From Lachnospiraceae bacterium (GTDB lineage Bacteria; Bacillota; Clostridia; Lachnospirales; Lachnospiraceae), in contig CAAHDV010000084.1 of NCBI GenBank assembly GCA_900770535.1, forward strand, positions 1-29,959: a DNA stretch of 29,959 bases, written 5' to 3'. Below the pieces are notes generated by a model, which was not told the origin of the DNA, made no database searches, and saw nothing but the letters and a program-made list of their open reading frames with translations. A program made the position numbers and the translations under genes. Shown here piece by piece: positions 23,462 to 29,959 of this stretch. Every line of letters starts with the position of its first letter. The stretch's first letter is position 1.

Positions 23462-24427
23462 TTATGGCTGCTCCCGGTTTCGGAACTGCATCCGGTACTG
23501 GGTTGGCGTCACGCCATAGCGTTTGCGGAAGCTCTCGCCAAACTTGCTGACACTGGAAAACCCGGCATCCAGGGCAATCTCTGTGATGGGTCTGCTGCCG
23601 TTTACCAGCTCCATGGTGGCCTGCTCTAACCGGTACTGCTTCACATACTGATACACCGGCATCCCGTAAAGCTGTTTGAAAATTTTCTGAAGCCGTGTCT
23701 CGGAAATGTGGTGCAGTGCCGCCACCTCCGCAACAGTCGCGCCCCGGTAACGGTCCGAGATCAGATGATCCCGGATATGGCGCACCAGTTCCACCTGACT
23801 GCCCGGAAAATATTTCGTCTCCTTCTCCTGCTGTTTGAGCAGCGGCAGCATCAGAAACAGCTCCGCTACTTTGAGCCGCACATAGTTGCGGTCCGCGTAG
23901 GACACGCACTCAAACAGCTCCCGGAACACATGCTCGCACCGCGCGCCAGCGGTTCCGATCCAGTACCAGTGGTCTGTCATGATCTGCCTGCGCAGGCGGT
24001 TTAAGTCGATGCCGAGACAGCGCATATTTTTTGCCATCCAACGGGTCGCCTCATCGCAATCAGTGTAAATGGTCAGGCCATCGTAAAAGCCAAGGGGGAA
24101 CCGGGACTCCGTGCAGGCGCCGTGCTCCCCGTCAAAGGTACTGATGGCCACATCCCCCGGCACCAGCACGCCCAGGTCATCCGGCTCAAACCAGCACTCA
24201 AACCGACCGTTGGCACAGAAATTGATTTCCATGGCATTGCGCCGATCACGCTTTTCCACACAGCTCGATGCGCTGACCCGGTTTAAGAAAATCGTCACAC
24301 CGGGAAATACCTCATAATAAGTGGACGTGCCACCGCTCTCATCCCCCGCGTAATTCTGTTTTAACCGGCGGACCCAGTCATTTCCCTCATCACCAAACTG
24401 CCCAGCCACTATCTTAATTCCAGCCAT
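23462..24427 (-). CDS. AraC-family transcriptional regulator (PchR-like)
   Basis: A 321-residue regulator. An N-terminal sensor domain (about 1-210) carries EINFCANGRFECWF and LVPGDVAIS, features of PchR-like AraC regulators. The C-terminal double helix-turn-helix (about 222-318) has VAEVAALHHISETRLQKIFKQLYG and PITEIALDAGFSSVSKFGESFRKRYGVTP. I chose ATG 24427 because AGGAGCGAAAAGG precedes it; an in-frame extension to 24568 is Cys-rich and unlike the family. It is followed by its own terminator and then the ABC pair, which it probably activates. PchR relatives often respond to siderophores, so an iron role is plausible but unproven here. Confidence 0.88.
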   Translation of the reverse strand: MAGIKIVAGQFGDEGNDWVRRLKQNYAGDESGGTSTYYEVFPGVTIFLNRVSASSCVEKRDRRNAMEINFCANGRFECWFEPDDLGVLVPGDVAISTFDGEHGACTESRFPLGFYDGLTIYTDCDEATRWMAKNMRCLGIDLNRLRRQIMTDHWYWIGTAGARCEHVFRELFECVSYADRNYVRLKVAELFLMLPLLKQQEKETKYFPGSQVELVRHIRDHLISDRYRGATVAEVAALHHISETRLQKIFKQLYGMPVYQYVKQYRLEQATMELVNGSRPITEIALDAGFSSVSKFGESFRKRYGVTPTQYRMQFRNREQP

Positions 24428-24531
24428 CCTTTTCGCTCCTGTTTTGCTTTTTGCTGCAGCCTTATCGTGCCCGGATGTTCCTGTTTCTCCACACACAGCG
24501 CAGTCGGATTCACCGTTTCTATCCACAGCCG

Positions 24532-25068
24532 CTACAGAATCTGCAACACAATCTGCAGCGCATAACATACAAATGCCAGCAGCACCGTCGGTACAATGAA
24601 TTTCAGTCCCTTCACAAACTCATCGCACCGTCTGTGAAGCTTCACCAGGTTTCCGTTCACCGTCTCCCGGTACAGCGCGATGAGGCGGAGCCTTGCCGCT
24701 TCCTCCTCCATCTCCTCCAGATGCTCTTTCTGCATAATCTCCGGGTCCATCCGGGCAATCTGCTCTGGCTGCAGAAGCCGCATGAAGAACACCAGCACAT
24801 AGGCGTAGGCGCCCATCACCGCAATGCAACTTAAAATATACAGCGCCGATACAAACATCTGTAGCCCGTCCTCCGGCTTTACCAGCTGGGAAATGCCGTT
24901 AAACAGCCCAATGATAAACACAAACAGGAAACCGCAGAACGTGATGGTGATGTACACCTTGTTGTCCAGCTTGTTGCTACGGTCAAACTGGTTTTCGTAT
25001 TCCGTCATCAGGCTGGTAAGTTCCAGCTGGCTGCCGGTATTTTCCATTTTATTCATATAATCACTCAC
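24532..25068 (-). CDS. Hypothetical membrane protein with cytoplasmic coiled coil
   Basis: A 178-residue protein with three membrane helices: about 38-60 (VYITITFCGFLFVFIIGLF), about 72-100 (SALYILSCIAVMGAYAYVLVFFM) and 156-178 at the very end. Between the last two is a charged helix (about 103-150) rich in Glu, Arg and Met. I recognise no family. A GTG at 25068 with AGGGA about 8 bases upstream is used; the ATG at 25056 is an alternative. It starts 15 bases after the AlbA_2-type gene stop, so the two could share a transcript, although their base composition differs. Confidence 0.75.
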   Translation of the reverse strand: MSDYMNKMENTGSQLELTSLMTEYENQFDRSNKLDNKVYITITFCGFLFVFIIGLFNGISQLVKPEDGLQMFVSALYILSCIAVMGAYAYVLVFFMRLLQPEQIARMDPEIMQKEHLEEMEEEAARLRLIALYRETVNGNLVKLHRRCDEFVKGLKFIVPTVLLAFVCYALQIVLQIL

Positions 25069-25083
25069 TCTCTAATCCCTTTG

Positions 25084-26334
25084 TTATAATGTATATTTTG
25101 TTCCTCGTCCATTTCCAATTACCCGGACACAGCCCTTTTCTTTCAAATGTTCAATTAATCGCAATGTTTTTGATTTTTTCATACCTGTACGTTTTGCAAT
25201 TTCACTGCTGGACAATTGACCTCCCTGCCCCAGTTCATTTATGATTTTTCGTTCATCACTCGTTACCTGGTACTGGCTGTTGAGCACAGGCAATACCACA
25301 CTGATTACATTATCTGTAACCTCAAACTTCGGTTTTATCAATGCATTTCTGTATGAATACTGAATACGCCGGATACCTGTCCCAAACATCTCTATATACT
25401 GCAATCTGAAAAACAAATTTCCCAAAATTGGATTTCTCAAACAGGAAATCTCTCCATTCAAATACTCGTCCGCTGTAATTTCTTTCGGCAGTCCACCTGG
25501 TGATTTGATTTCAATTCTGTCTTTAAACATGAGAATACGAATATGTGCCGGAATACTCCAGTCCCGATGAACCAAAGCATTTGCAATCGCTTCACGATAA
25601 GCTGTTTCCGGGATCAGGTCCACTTTTTTCCGTTCTATTTCGTTTATTTCCTCATACTGGTAATACCGTTTTACCATATTAACAGCCGCATCATATTGTT
25701 TCAGTATCGATATACGTGAAAATGTTTCCCTGTCCATAATTTCATTAATAGAACTTCCGAAACGCGCCATATCAATTCCATAAAATGTATTCTCATCCGA
25801 AAGCAATGCCGCCGCATTATTGTATTCCCTGTTCTTTGTATAAAAGCCAAGTGTACGCAGCACATCTTCTGAAACGGTCTGGATTTCCAACTTTTCTATC
25901 AGTTTTTTGCTCAATTCTTCAAATCTCAACGTCTGTTTTTCCGATGGCAATTCCTCAAAGTACAGATTACTGCCCTCCAGAACCAGCCTTTTTAATTCAG
26001 CCTGATCTACCTCAATGGATGCGGTATCACTTCTTCTATACGCTTTGCCTTTATATAAATATGGTTTATACGCTCCTTCCCGAACGGTAAGGCAAATGAT
26101 ATTCTTTGAAGTATCAACTTTCATTTCAAATTCTGGTTTAGGTGAAATACTATCATTGATTCGGTTTTCTATATCGATACATACCATCTCTGGATGTTCA
26201 ATACCACATACCGATCCATCATCGTTAATTCCGAACCAGATTTCGCCATCTCCAAAATTACTGTACGCACTGACTGTTTTTAAAAATGTGTTTGTAATTG
26301 TAGATTTAAATTCCAGATTCTTTTTTTCTTTCAC
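25084..26334 (-). CDS. AlbA_2 (Schlafen-like) domain DNA-binding protein with RecG-like C-terminus
   Basis: A 416-residue protein of the family often labelled RecG-like or ATP-binding regulator. It has an N-terminal AlbA_2 domain (about 1-115: KNLEFKSTITNTFLKTVSAYSNFGDGEIWFGI, RREGAYKPYLYKG-like block), then a GHKL-like C-terminal domain with REAIANALVHRDWS, IEIKSPGGLPKEI and GTGIRRI, and a winged helix (about 350-415, SSSEIAKRTGMKKSKTLRLIEHLKEKG). I use GTG 26334, which has AGGGTG 6 bases upstream; GTG 26343 would add three residues. The gene is visibly richer in A/T than its surroundings and lies among gene fragments, indicating transfer. Some relatives regulate phage or mobile-element functions; the role here is unknown. 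Confidence 0.85.
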   Translation of the reverse strand: MKEKKNLEFKSTITNTFLKTVSAYSNFGDGEIWFGINDDGSVCGIEHPEMVCIDIENRINDSISPKPEFEMKVDTSKNIICLTVREGAYKPYLYKGKAYRRSDTASIEVDQAELKRLVLEGSNLYFEELPSEKQTLRFEELSKKLIEKLEIQTVSEDVLRTLGFYTKNREYNNAAALLSDENTFYGIDMARFGSSINEIMDRETFSRISILKQYDAAVNMVKRYYQYEEINEIERKKVDLIPETAYREAIANALVHRDWSIPAHIRILMFKDRIEIKSPGGLPKEITADEYLNGEISCLRNPILGNLFFRLQYIEMFGTGIRRIQYSYRNALIKPKFEVTDNVISVVLPVLNSQYQVTSDERKIINELGQGGQLSSSEIAKRTGMKKSKTLRLIEHLKEKGCVRVIGNGRGTKYTL

Positions 26335-26360
26335 AATAATCACCCTGTCCGTTTTTCTTT

Positions 26361-26394
26361 ATCATATCATAAATGAAGCGCAAATGGAACGTAA
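26361..26394 (-). promoter_or_regulatory. Candidate promoter of the AlbA_2-type gene, overlapping the palindrome
   Basis: Minus-strand TTACGT (26394-26389) with a 17-base spacer to TATGAT (26371-26366), and a second TATGAT at 26366-26361. The -35 element lies inside the 56-bp palindrome, so a protein or cruciform at the palindrome would control this gene. Confidence 0.45.
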
Positions 26395-26424
26395 AATTTT
26401 ACGTTCCATTTGCGCTTCATTTAT
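26369..26424. repeat. 56-bp perfect palindrome
   Basis: Bases 26369-26396 and 26397-26424 are exact reverse complements with no spacer (28-bp arms; left arm contains GAAGCGCAAATGGAACGT). It lies between the start of the AlbA_2-type gene (27-35 bases away) and the stop of a micro-lipoprotein gene (3 bases away). No T-run follows on either strand, so it is not a normal terminator. No second copy is in the window. Confidence 0.95.
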
Positions 26425-26427
26425 TGT

Positions 26428-26523
26428 CTATTTGCAATCAGCATGTCCACCAACTCCACATCCCGTCATCATCGCGGCTGCTGTCAGCAAAACTGCAATC
26501 ATGCCGCATACAAATCGTTTCAT
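26428..26523 (-). CDS. Micro-lipoprotein (31 residues)
   Basis: A very short gene beginning [18 protein letters not shown] and ending GVGGHADCK. It has a Lys-Arg N-terminus, a hydrophobic segment and the lipobox-like MTGC (Cys22), so the product would be lipidated and keep only about ten residues. GGAGAATGAGGA precedes the ATG at normal spacing, which supports real translation. Tiny entericidin-like lipoproteins have this layout in other bacteria, but I claim no homology. Three bases after its stop begins the 56-bp palindrome. Confidence 0.6.
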   Translation of the reverse strand: MKRFVCGMIAVLLTAAAMMTGCGVGGHADCK

Positions 26524-26566
26524 TCCTCATTCTCCTCGTATCTCAACCTCATATGGTTTTATTTTT

Positions 26567-26829
26567 TATTAAACCTGACCGCCGCGGACATCGTCATCCA
26601 CTTCAATCCATGGTGGAATGTAGCCGCACAGAATCAGGCTACTGACCGCGCACACCGGATCGGACAGGAAAACACCGTGACAGTTTACGAACTGATTGCG
26701 GAACACACAATTGAAGAACAGATCCAGAAACTGCAGAAAAACAAACAGGATCTGGCCGAAGAGATTCTATCCGGTAAAAGCATCAGCAACATCCTGATCG
26801 ACCGGGATGAAATTCTGAAGCTGTTATGA
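26567..26829 (+). pseudogene. C-terminal remnant of a SNF2/DEAD-box helicase
   Basis: From about codon 26569 the frame reads [18 protein letters not shown], followed by the hallmark [11 protein letters not shown] (motif VI of SNF2 helicases) and the usual tail [22 protein letters not shown]. This is the last 87 residues of a protein normally around 1000 residues. The upstream part of the frame is a shadow of the micro-lipoprotein gene on the other strand and is unrelated, so the seam is near 26560-26570. There is no start codon or ribosome site. It marks a deletion or insertion that removed the rest of the helicase. Confidence 0.85.
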
Positions 26830-26933
26830 TTGAACTTTTTTGATCCGTTATAACTGTTCAGTACCTTCACTGTCACGAGCAAATATCCTGTAAGATTGCT
26901 TGGCAAACTGTACGCTTTCACACAAAATCTTGT

Positions 26934-26980
26934 AAAAATGGGCGGCAGATCATTATCAAACAGATCTGCCGCCCATTTTT
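26934..26980. terminator. Bidirectional terminator
   Basis: A perfect 18-bp stem, 26934-26951 (AAAAATGGGCGGCAGATC) with 26963-26980, and an 11-base loop. T-runs stand at the end on both strands. It lies directly after the zinc-ribbon gene on the minus strand and about 105 bases after the helicase remnant on the plus strand. Bases 26830-26933 hold nothing I can identify. Confidence 0.9.
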
Positions 26981-27355
26981 CTAAAACCGTTTCCCGCACT
27001 TCGGGCAATACTCAAAATCTTCTGCCGTTTCATACCCGCAGTGACAGCAGCGCCGGTATCCGTATCCACTCCGGCCCTGATTCACCAGCGTCAGATGCTG
27101 TGGCAGAATCTCCACCTGCTCCCCACGGGCAATGCCTTTTCCAACTTCCGGATCCAGCTCATACAGAGTATTACAGCAACTCATCTGCACGTAATAATGC
27201 CGGTTCCATTTGAAGCATGGAATAAAGAACAGTGACAGTACCGTATAGGTCATGAATACCTGATACCGCCCGTATTTTCCGCATACTCCGCAGATTACAG
27301 TCTGTGTGAAATCAAGCTGCTTTCTTCCGTCTGTAATTCCCATCATAAAAAACAT
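26981..27355 (-). CDS. Zinc-ribbon domain protein
   Basis: A 124-residue protein. The N-terminal part has CGVCGKYGRY (Cys22, Cys25), a hydrophobic stretch (about 33-47, MTYTVLSLFFIPCFKW) and MSCCNTLYEL. It ends in a classic zinc ribbon CCHCGYETAEDFEYCPKCGKRF. It resembles the small zinc_ribbon_15-type proteins common in Clostridia, of unknown role. I chose ATG 27355, where the family-like sequence begins; the ribosome site (GAAAG) is poor, and an in-frame extension to 27505 is not protein-like. Confidence 0.75.
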   Translation of the reverse strand: MFFMMGITDGRKQLDFTQTVICGVCGKYGRYQVFMTYTVLSLFFIPCFKWNRHYYVQMSCCNTLYELDPEVGKGIARGEQVEILPQHLTLVNQGRSGYGYRRCCHCGYETAEDFEYCPKCGKRF

Positions 27356-27469
27356 AATGTCACACTTTCTTTTCTCGTCATGATGTAGTTCTCGTGACGT
27401 TGTCACTCGATTGCCTCGCCGTTCGCCATAACCATGCAAGCATGCTTCTGGCTCTCTTGCGCTCGTTAT

Positions 27470-27499
27470 ATTATAGCTGTTTTTCACGCACAAACGCAA
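27470..27499 (-). promoter_or_regulatory. Promoter of the zinc-ribbon gene
   Basis: Minus-strand TTGCGT (27499-27494), 18-base spacer, TATAAT (27475-27470). It gives a leader of about 108 bases to ATG 27355. In the leader GTGAC-AAC-GTCAC (27391-27403 region) forms a short stem. Confidence 0.6.
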
Positions 27500-27501
27500 C
27501 C

Positions 27502-27588
27502 TCATTTTAGAGCATGGTCCATATTGTAAATCAGCGCCTCGATTTCCTTTTTATTTTTTATCTTTTCGGTATTTTGCCATCTATACAT
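27502..27588 (-). CDS. Possible 28-residue small ORF
   Basis: Reads MYRWQNTEKIKNKKEIEAL and ends YNMDHALK, a charged helical peptide. TAGGAAGAA stands before the ATG, with a slightly short spacing. It lies between divergent promoters and may be either a small protein or the tail of a lost gene. No family is recognised; low confidence. Confidence 0.3.
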   Translation of the reverse strand: MYRWQNTEKIKNKKEIEALIYNMDHALK

Positions 27589-27610
27589 TTCTTCCTACCT
27601 GTTTTATAAT
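27582..27610 (+). promoter_or_regulatory. Candidate promoter of the MATE transporter gene
   Basis: TATACA (27582-27587), 17-base spacer, TATAAT (27605-27610), about 62 bases before the ATG at 27672. Confidence 0.5.
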
Positions 27611-27671
27611 ACATCAGGTTTTATCACTGACTACATTACGATTTCAAAACGATACATACAAGGAGACTCTC

Positions 27672-29030
27672 ATGCAAAAGAATGAAGTAAAAGATCTGAC
27701 CGTCGGATCTCCGATGAAGCTGATCTTAAGTTTTGCAATTCCAATGCTTTTTGGATTCCTGTTTCAGCAGTTTTACAACATGGTGGACACCATCATTGTC
27801 GGCAAATGCCTGGGCGTGTCGGCTCTGGCAGCGGTTGGATCCACGGGTTCCATCAACTTTATGATCATCGGCTTCTGCACCGGCGCCTGCAGCGGCTTCG
27901 CGATCCCGGTAGCGCAGAAATTCGGTGCCGGTGATTATGAAGGCATGCGAAAATTCGTGGCCAACGCCGGATGGCTGTCCGCCGTATTCGCAGCCGTCAT
28001 GACCACCATTGTCGGTTTCCTCTGCATGCACATTTTGCAGTGGATGAATACGCCGGAGGATATCATCCAGGGTGCCTATGATTACATATTTGTAATTTTC
28101 CTTGGAATTCCAGTCACATACCTTTACAATATACTTGCAGGTATCATCCGCAGCTTGGGAGACAGCAAAACTCCGGTCTATTTTCTGCTGCTTTCCTCCC
28201 TCATGAACATTGCGCTGGATTTCTTTACCATTCTGGTGCTGGGCATGGGAGTCAGCGGCCCGGCAATGGCCACCGTCATCTCCCAGGGCATCTCAGCCGT
28301 GCTCTGCCTGATCTATATGATCAAACATTATCCAATCCTTCATATGCACTATGGAGAATGGAAGCCCGACGGCAGAATGCTCCGTGTCCTCTGTGGCATG
28401 GGCATCCCCATGGGACTCCAGTACTCCATCACCGCCATCGGAAGCGTTGTGCTCCAGACCGCGGTAAACTCTCTGGGCTCCATGGCTGTAGCGGCAGTCT
28501 CCACCGGAAGCAAGGTCAGCATGTTCTTCTGCTGTCCGTTTGACGCCCTGGGAGGAACCATGGCAACCTACGCTGGACAGAATGTCGGCGCAAAGAAATT
28601 AGACCGCGTAAAAGAAGGACTGAAGGCTGCAAGCCTGATCGGAATCATTTATTCCCTGATCGCATTCGTTGTCCTGCTCTTTGGCGGCAAATACATTGCG
28701 CTCCTCTTCATGGACGCAGACCAGACCGAGATCATCGGCCGGGTAGCCATGTTCCTGACTGGAAACAGCATGTTCTATATCCCGTTGACCTTTGTCAACG
28801 TCGTCCGCTTCACCATCCAGGGAATGGGCTTTTCCACGTTTGCGATCCTTGCCGGAGTCTGCGAGATGGCAGCAAGATCTCTGGTGGGATTCTGTCTGGT
28901 TCCGGTGTTCGGATTTCTTCCGGCATGCTTTGCCAGCCCGCTCGCATGGATCTTCGCGGATGCATTCCTGCTCCCGGCCTTCTTCCACTGCATGAAAAAA
29001 CTGAAGGTACTGTTTGGGGAAACCGCATAA
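27672..29030 (+). CDS. MATE-family efflux transporter
   Basis: A 452-residue multidrug/toxin extrusion protein with twelve membrane helices in two similar halves. It exports cationic compounds in exchange for sodium or protons; the substrate here is unknown. The family start VGSPMKLILSFAIPMLFGFLF with FYNMVDTIIVGKCLG is typical, as are AAVGSTGSINF and, in the second half, GIPMGLQYSITAIGSVVLQ. CAAGGAGAC stands at good spacing before the ATG. It is complete and intact, in contrast to the degraded sequence just downstream. Confidence 0.95.
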   Translation: MQKNEVKDLTVGSPMKLILSFAIPMLFGFLFQQFYNMVDTIIVGKCLGVSALAAVGSTGSINFMIIGFCTGACSGFAIPVAQKFGAGDYEGMRKFVANAGWLSAVFAAVMTTIVGFLCMHILQWMNTPEDIIQGAYDYIFVIFLGIPVTYLYNILAGIIRSLGDSKTPVYFLLLSSLMNIALDFFTILVLGMGVSGPAMATVISQGISAVLCLIYMIKHYPILHMHYGEWKPDGRMLRVLCGMGIPMGLQYSITAIGSVVLQTAVNSLGSMAVAAVSTGSKVSMFFCCPFDALGGTMATYAGQNVGAKKLDRVKEGLKAASLIGIIYSLIAFVVLLFGGKYIALLFMDADQTEIIGRVAMFLTGNSMFYIPLTFVNVVRFTIQGMGFSTFAILAGVCEMAARSLVGFCLVPVFGFLPACFASPLAWIFADAFLLPAFFHCMKKLKVLFGETA

Positions 29031-29054
29031 ACAAAAGATAAGGGGGATTTTCAG

Positions 29055-29272
29055 ATATCAACACTGATCAAACGATACTTTTTTTATCCTGGGACTCATC
29101 ATCAACTCTTTTGGTGTCGCGTTCATCACCAAAAGCGCCCTTGGCACTTCCCAGATTTCCAGCATTCCTTATGTGCTGAGCCTGAATTTACGATCCTGTC
29201 CTTCCTTTTCTTCCACCGGTTAAACGGAATCGGACTGGGGACTATTATTTCTGCCGTGCTGATCGGACCAAT
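29055..29272 (+). pseudogene. YczE-like membrane protein remnant (frameshift, internal deletion, no start codon)
   Basis: Translation in shifting frames gives STLIKRYFF, then (after one extra T in a run of seven near 29079-29085) LGLIINSFGVAFITKSALGT and SQISSIPYVLSLNL. After a second seam at about 29188 it continues in another frame as TILSFLFFHRLNGIGLGTII and SAVLIGP. These are the N-terminal helix and the last helix of a YczE/YitT-like membrane protein of about 215 residues; roughly 130-150 central residues are gone. No start codon is left in the first frame. It belongs, by composition, with the GC-richer host side. Confidence 0.75.
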
Positions 29273-29393
29273 GATTTCTTTTGTAAATGGTGCAATTGTT
29301 GAACAAGCAAAATTGTATGGAGTTCCAGTACCATATAATTCATTAATTGTTGATTTAATTCATTCTCTTGAAGGAACAAAAAATTACAAATAA
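29271..29393 (+). pseudogene. C-terminal tail of a ketopantoate-reductase-like protein
   Basis: The frame of the YczE-like remnant continues without a stop into VNGAIVEQAKLYGVPVPYN, then SLIVDLIHSLEG and a TAA at 29391. This matches the substrate-binding C-terminal helix of 2-dehydropantoate 2-reductase (PanE/ApbA) proteins, which end in NG-IV-G-KYGVPTPVN type sequences. Only the last 35-40 residues of about 300 are left. It is much richer in A/T than the preceding 29 kb and sits 21 bases before the next gene, which it probably once shared an operon with. Confidence 0.65.
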
Positions 29394-29414
29394 GAAAGAA
29401 GAGAGGTATAAATT

Positions 29415-29959
29415 ATGGAAAGTTTATGGACACCGCTATTTAGTATAATGGTTTTTACACTTGTATTTGGAGTGATTGGAGGGTTGGTTTCATCAAAAAC
29501 AAAAGCAATCATCTCAGCTGTAATAGTGGGATGTATGATTTATCTGATAGGATATTTAACAGGAATAATTCCAACGAATTCACCTCAAGACACGGGCTTA
29601 ACAACCATGATGAGTAATTTCGGTATTGCTTTGATGGTTACCAATTTAGGTACTATGATTAATCTGAAGGACTTAGTAAAGGAATGGAAAACAGTTGTAA
29701 TTGCAATTATAGGTCTTGTTGGACTGGCAGTAGTGTCATTTACAATAGGATCATGGATTTTTGGTAGGGAATATGCATTAAGTGCTGCGTCTCCAATATC
29801 TGGTGGAGTTATTGCAACAATATTGACAACAACAGCAGCAACTGAAGCGGGGAGAGCAGAAATCGCAGCATTTGCGACATTAATTTGTTCTCTTCAGTTA
29901 TTCGCTGGTCTTCCCATTGCATCAAAATGTTTGAAGATAGAAGCAAATAAGATGGTTAA
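29415..29959 (+). CDS. Multi-pass membrane protein, probable transporter (cut by right edge)
   Basis: The ATG at 29415 follows AAGAGAGGTATAAATT. The frame is open for 181 codons to the end of the window. About six hydrophobic helices are seen (about residues 7-27, 30-50, 67-84, 92-114, 125-140, 150-172), with the Gly/Ser/Thr-rich loop SPISGGVIATILTTTAATEAG, a pattern seen in secondary transporters. I do not recognise the family with confidence. The A/T-rich codon use differs sharply from the ATPase, ABC and MATE genes. Together with the reductase-like tail before it, this looks like a two-gene acquired segment whose first gene has been cut; substrate unknown. Confidence 0.7.
   Translation, partial: MESLWTPLFSIMVFTLVFGVIGGLVSSKTKAIISAVIVGCMIYLIGYLTGIIPTNSPQDTGLTTMMSNFGIALMVTNLGTMINLKDLVKEWKTVVIAIIGLVGLAVVSFTIGSWIFGREYALSAASPISGGVIATILTTTAATEAGRAEIAAFATLICSLQLFAGLPIASKCLKIEANKMV

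Noticed and set aside
26410..26568. Plus-strand frame giving the helicase remnant an apparent start
   Set aside because: This portion is the mirror of the micro-lipoprotein gene and carries no helicase sequence; homology begins at about 26569.
1..29959. CRISPR arrays, transposases, integrases, rRNA and restriction systems
   Set aside because: No regularly spaced repeats, no recognisable transposase, integrase or methylase motifs, and no rRNA signature were seen.

Overview
The window reads as chromosomal DNA of a Gram-positive anaerobe of the class Clostridia, most likely Lachnospiraceae. The grounds are strong AGGAGG-type ribosome binding sites, an A/V-type ATPase operon, sigma-A-like TTGACA/TATAAT promoters, tRNA without encoded CCA, and the overall style of the proteins. 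The family-level call is inference. No CRISPR array, rRNA gene, intact transposase or phage module is visible.

Region 1 (1-7.2 kb, minus strand) is a V-type ATPase operon, transcribed G/H - C - I - K - F - E - A - B. B runs off the left edge and D is presumably beyond it. Region 2 (7.2-9.5 kb) holds a DUF4145/SH3 membrane protein divergent from a DEDDh exonuclease whose promoter lies almost on its start codon (possible leaderless mRNA). Region 3 (9.5-13.9 kb, minus) holds a LysM-containing 5'-nucleotidase-family protein that lacks its signal peptide and overlaps dacA, then dacA (D,D-carboxypeptidase) with a terminator-like hairpin between its candidate promoter and ribosome binding site, a TIGR01906 membrane protein, and a tRNA-Lys(CTT) gene with clear promoter and terminator.

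Region 4 (14.0-19.7 kb) is housekeeping plus redox and regulatory genes: trxA, a tiny Cys-rich ORF, trmB, an iron-sulfur protein divergent from a Crp/Fnr-type regulator that overlaps an alanyl-tRNA editing gene (AlaX), a LysR regulator, and a 105-residue relic of an aldo/keto reductase that lost its whole barrel but kept its ends and a MerR-type promoter. Region 5 (19.7-25.1 kb, minus) holds an AraC regulator followed by a pair of ABC exporter-fold half-transporters, with AraC-like sites upstream of the ABC pair, and a small membrane protein.

Region 6 (25.1-27.6 kb) is accessory: an AT-rich AlbA_2/RecG-like regulator, a 56-bp perfect palindrome at its promoter, an unlisted 31-residue lipoprotein gene, the C-terminal relic of a SNF2 helicase, and a zinc-ribbon protein. 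Region 7 (27.7 kb to the end) holds a MATE transporter, then a degraded stretch where a YczE-like membrane protein relic is fused to the tail of a ketopantoate-reductase-like gene. At that seam base composition drops abruptly and an AT-rich membrane transporter-like gene runs off the right edge.

The most notable overall theme is deletion: four genes (5'-nucleotidase, aldo/keto reductase, SNF2 helicase, YczE-like) survive only as pieces with clean seams. I found no coherent new multi-gene system. The best leads are the palindrome/AlbA_2/micro-lipoprotein cluster, the dacA attenuator candidate and the seam at about 29.27 kb.
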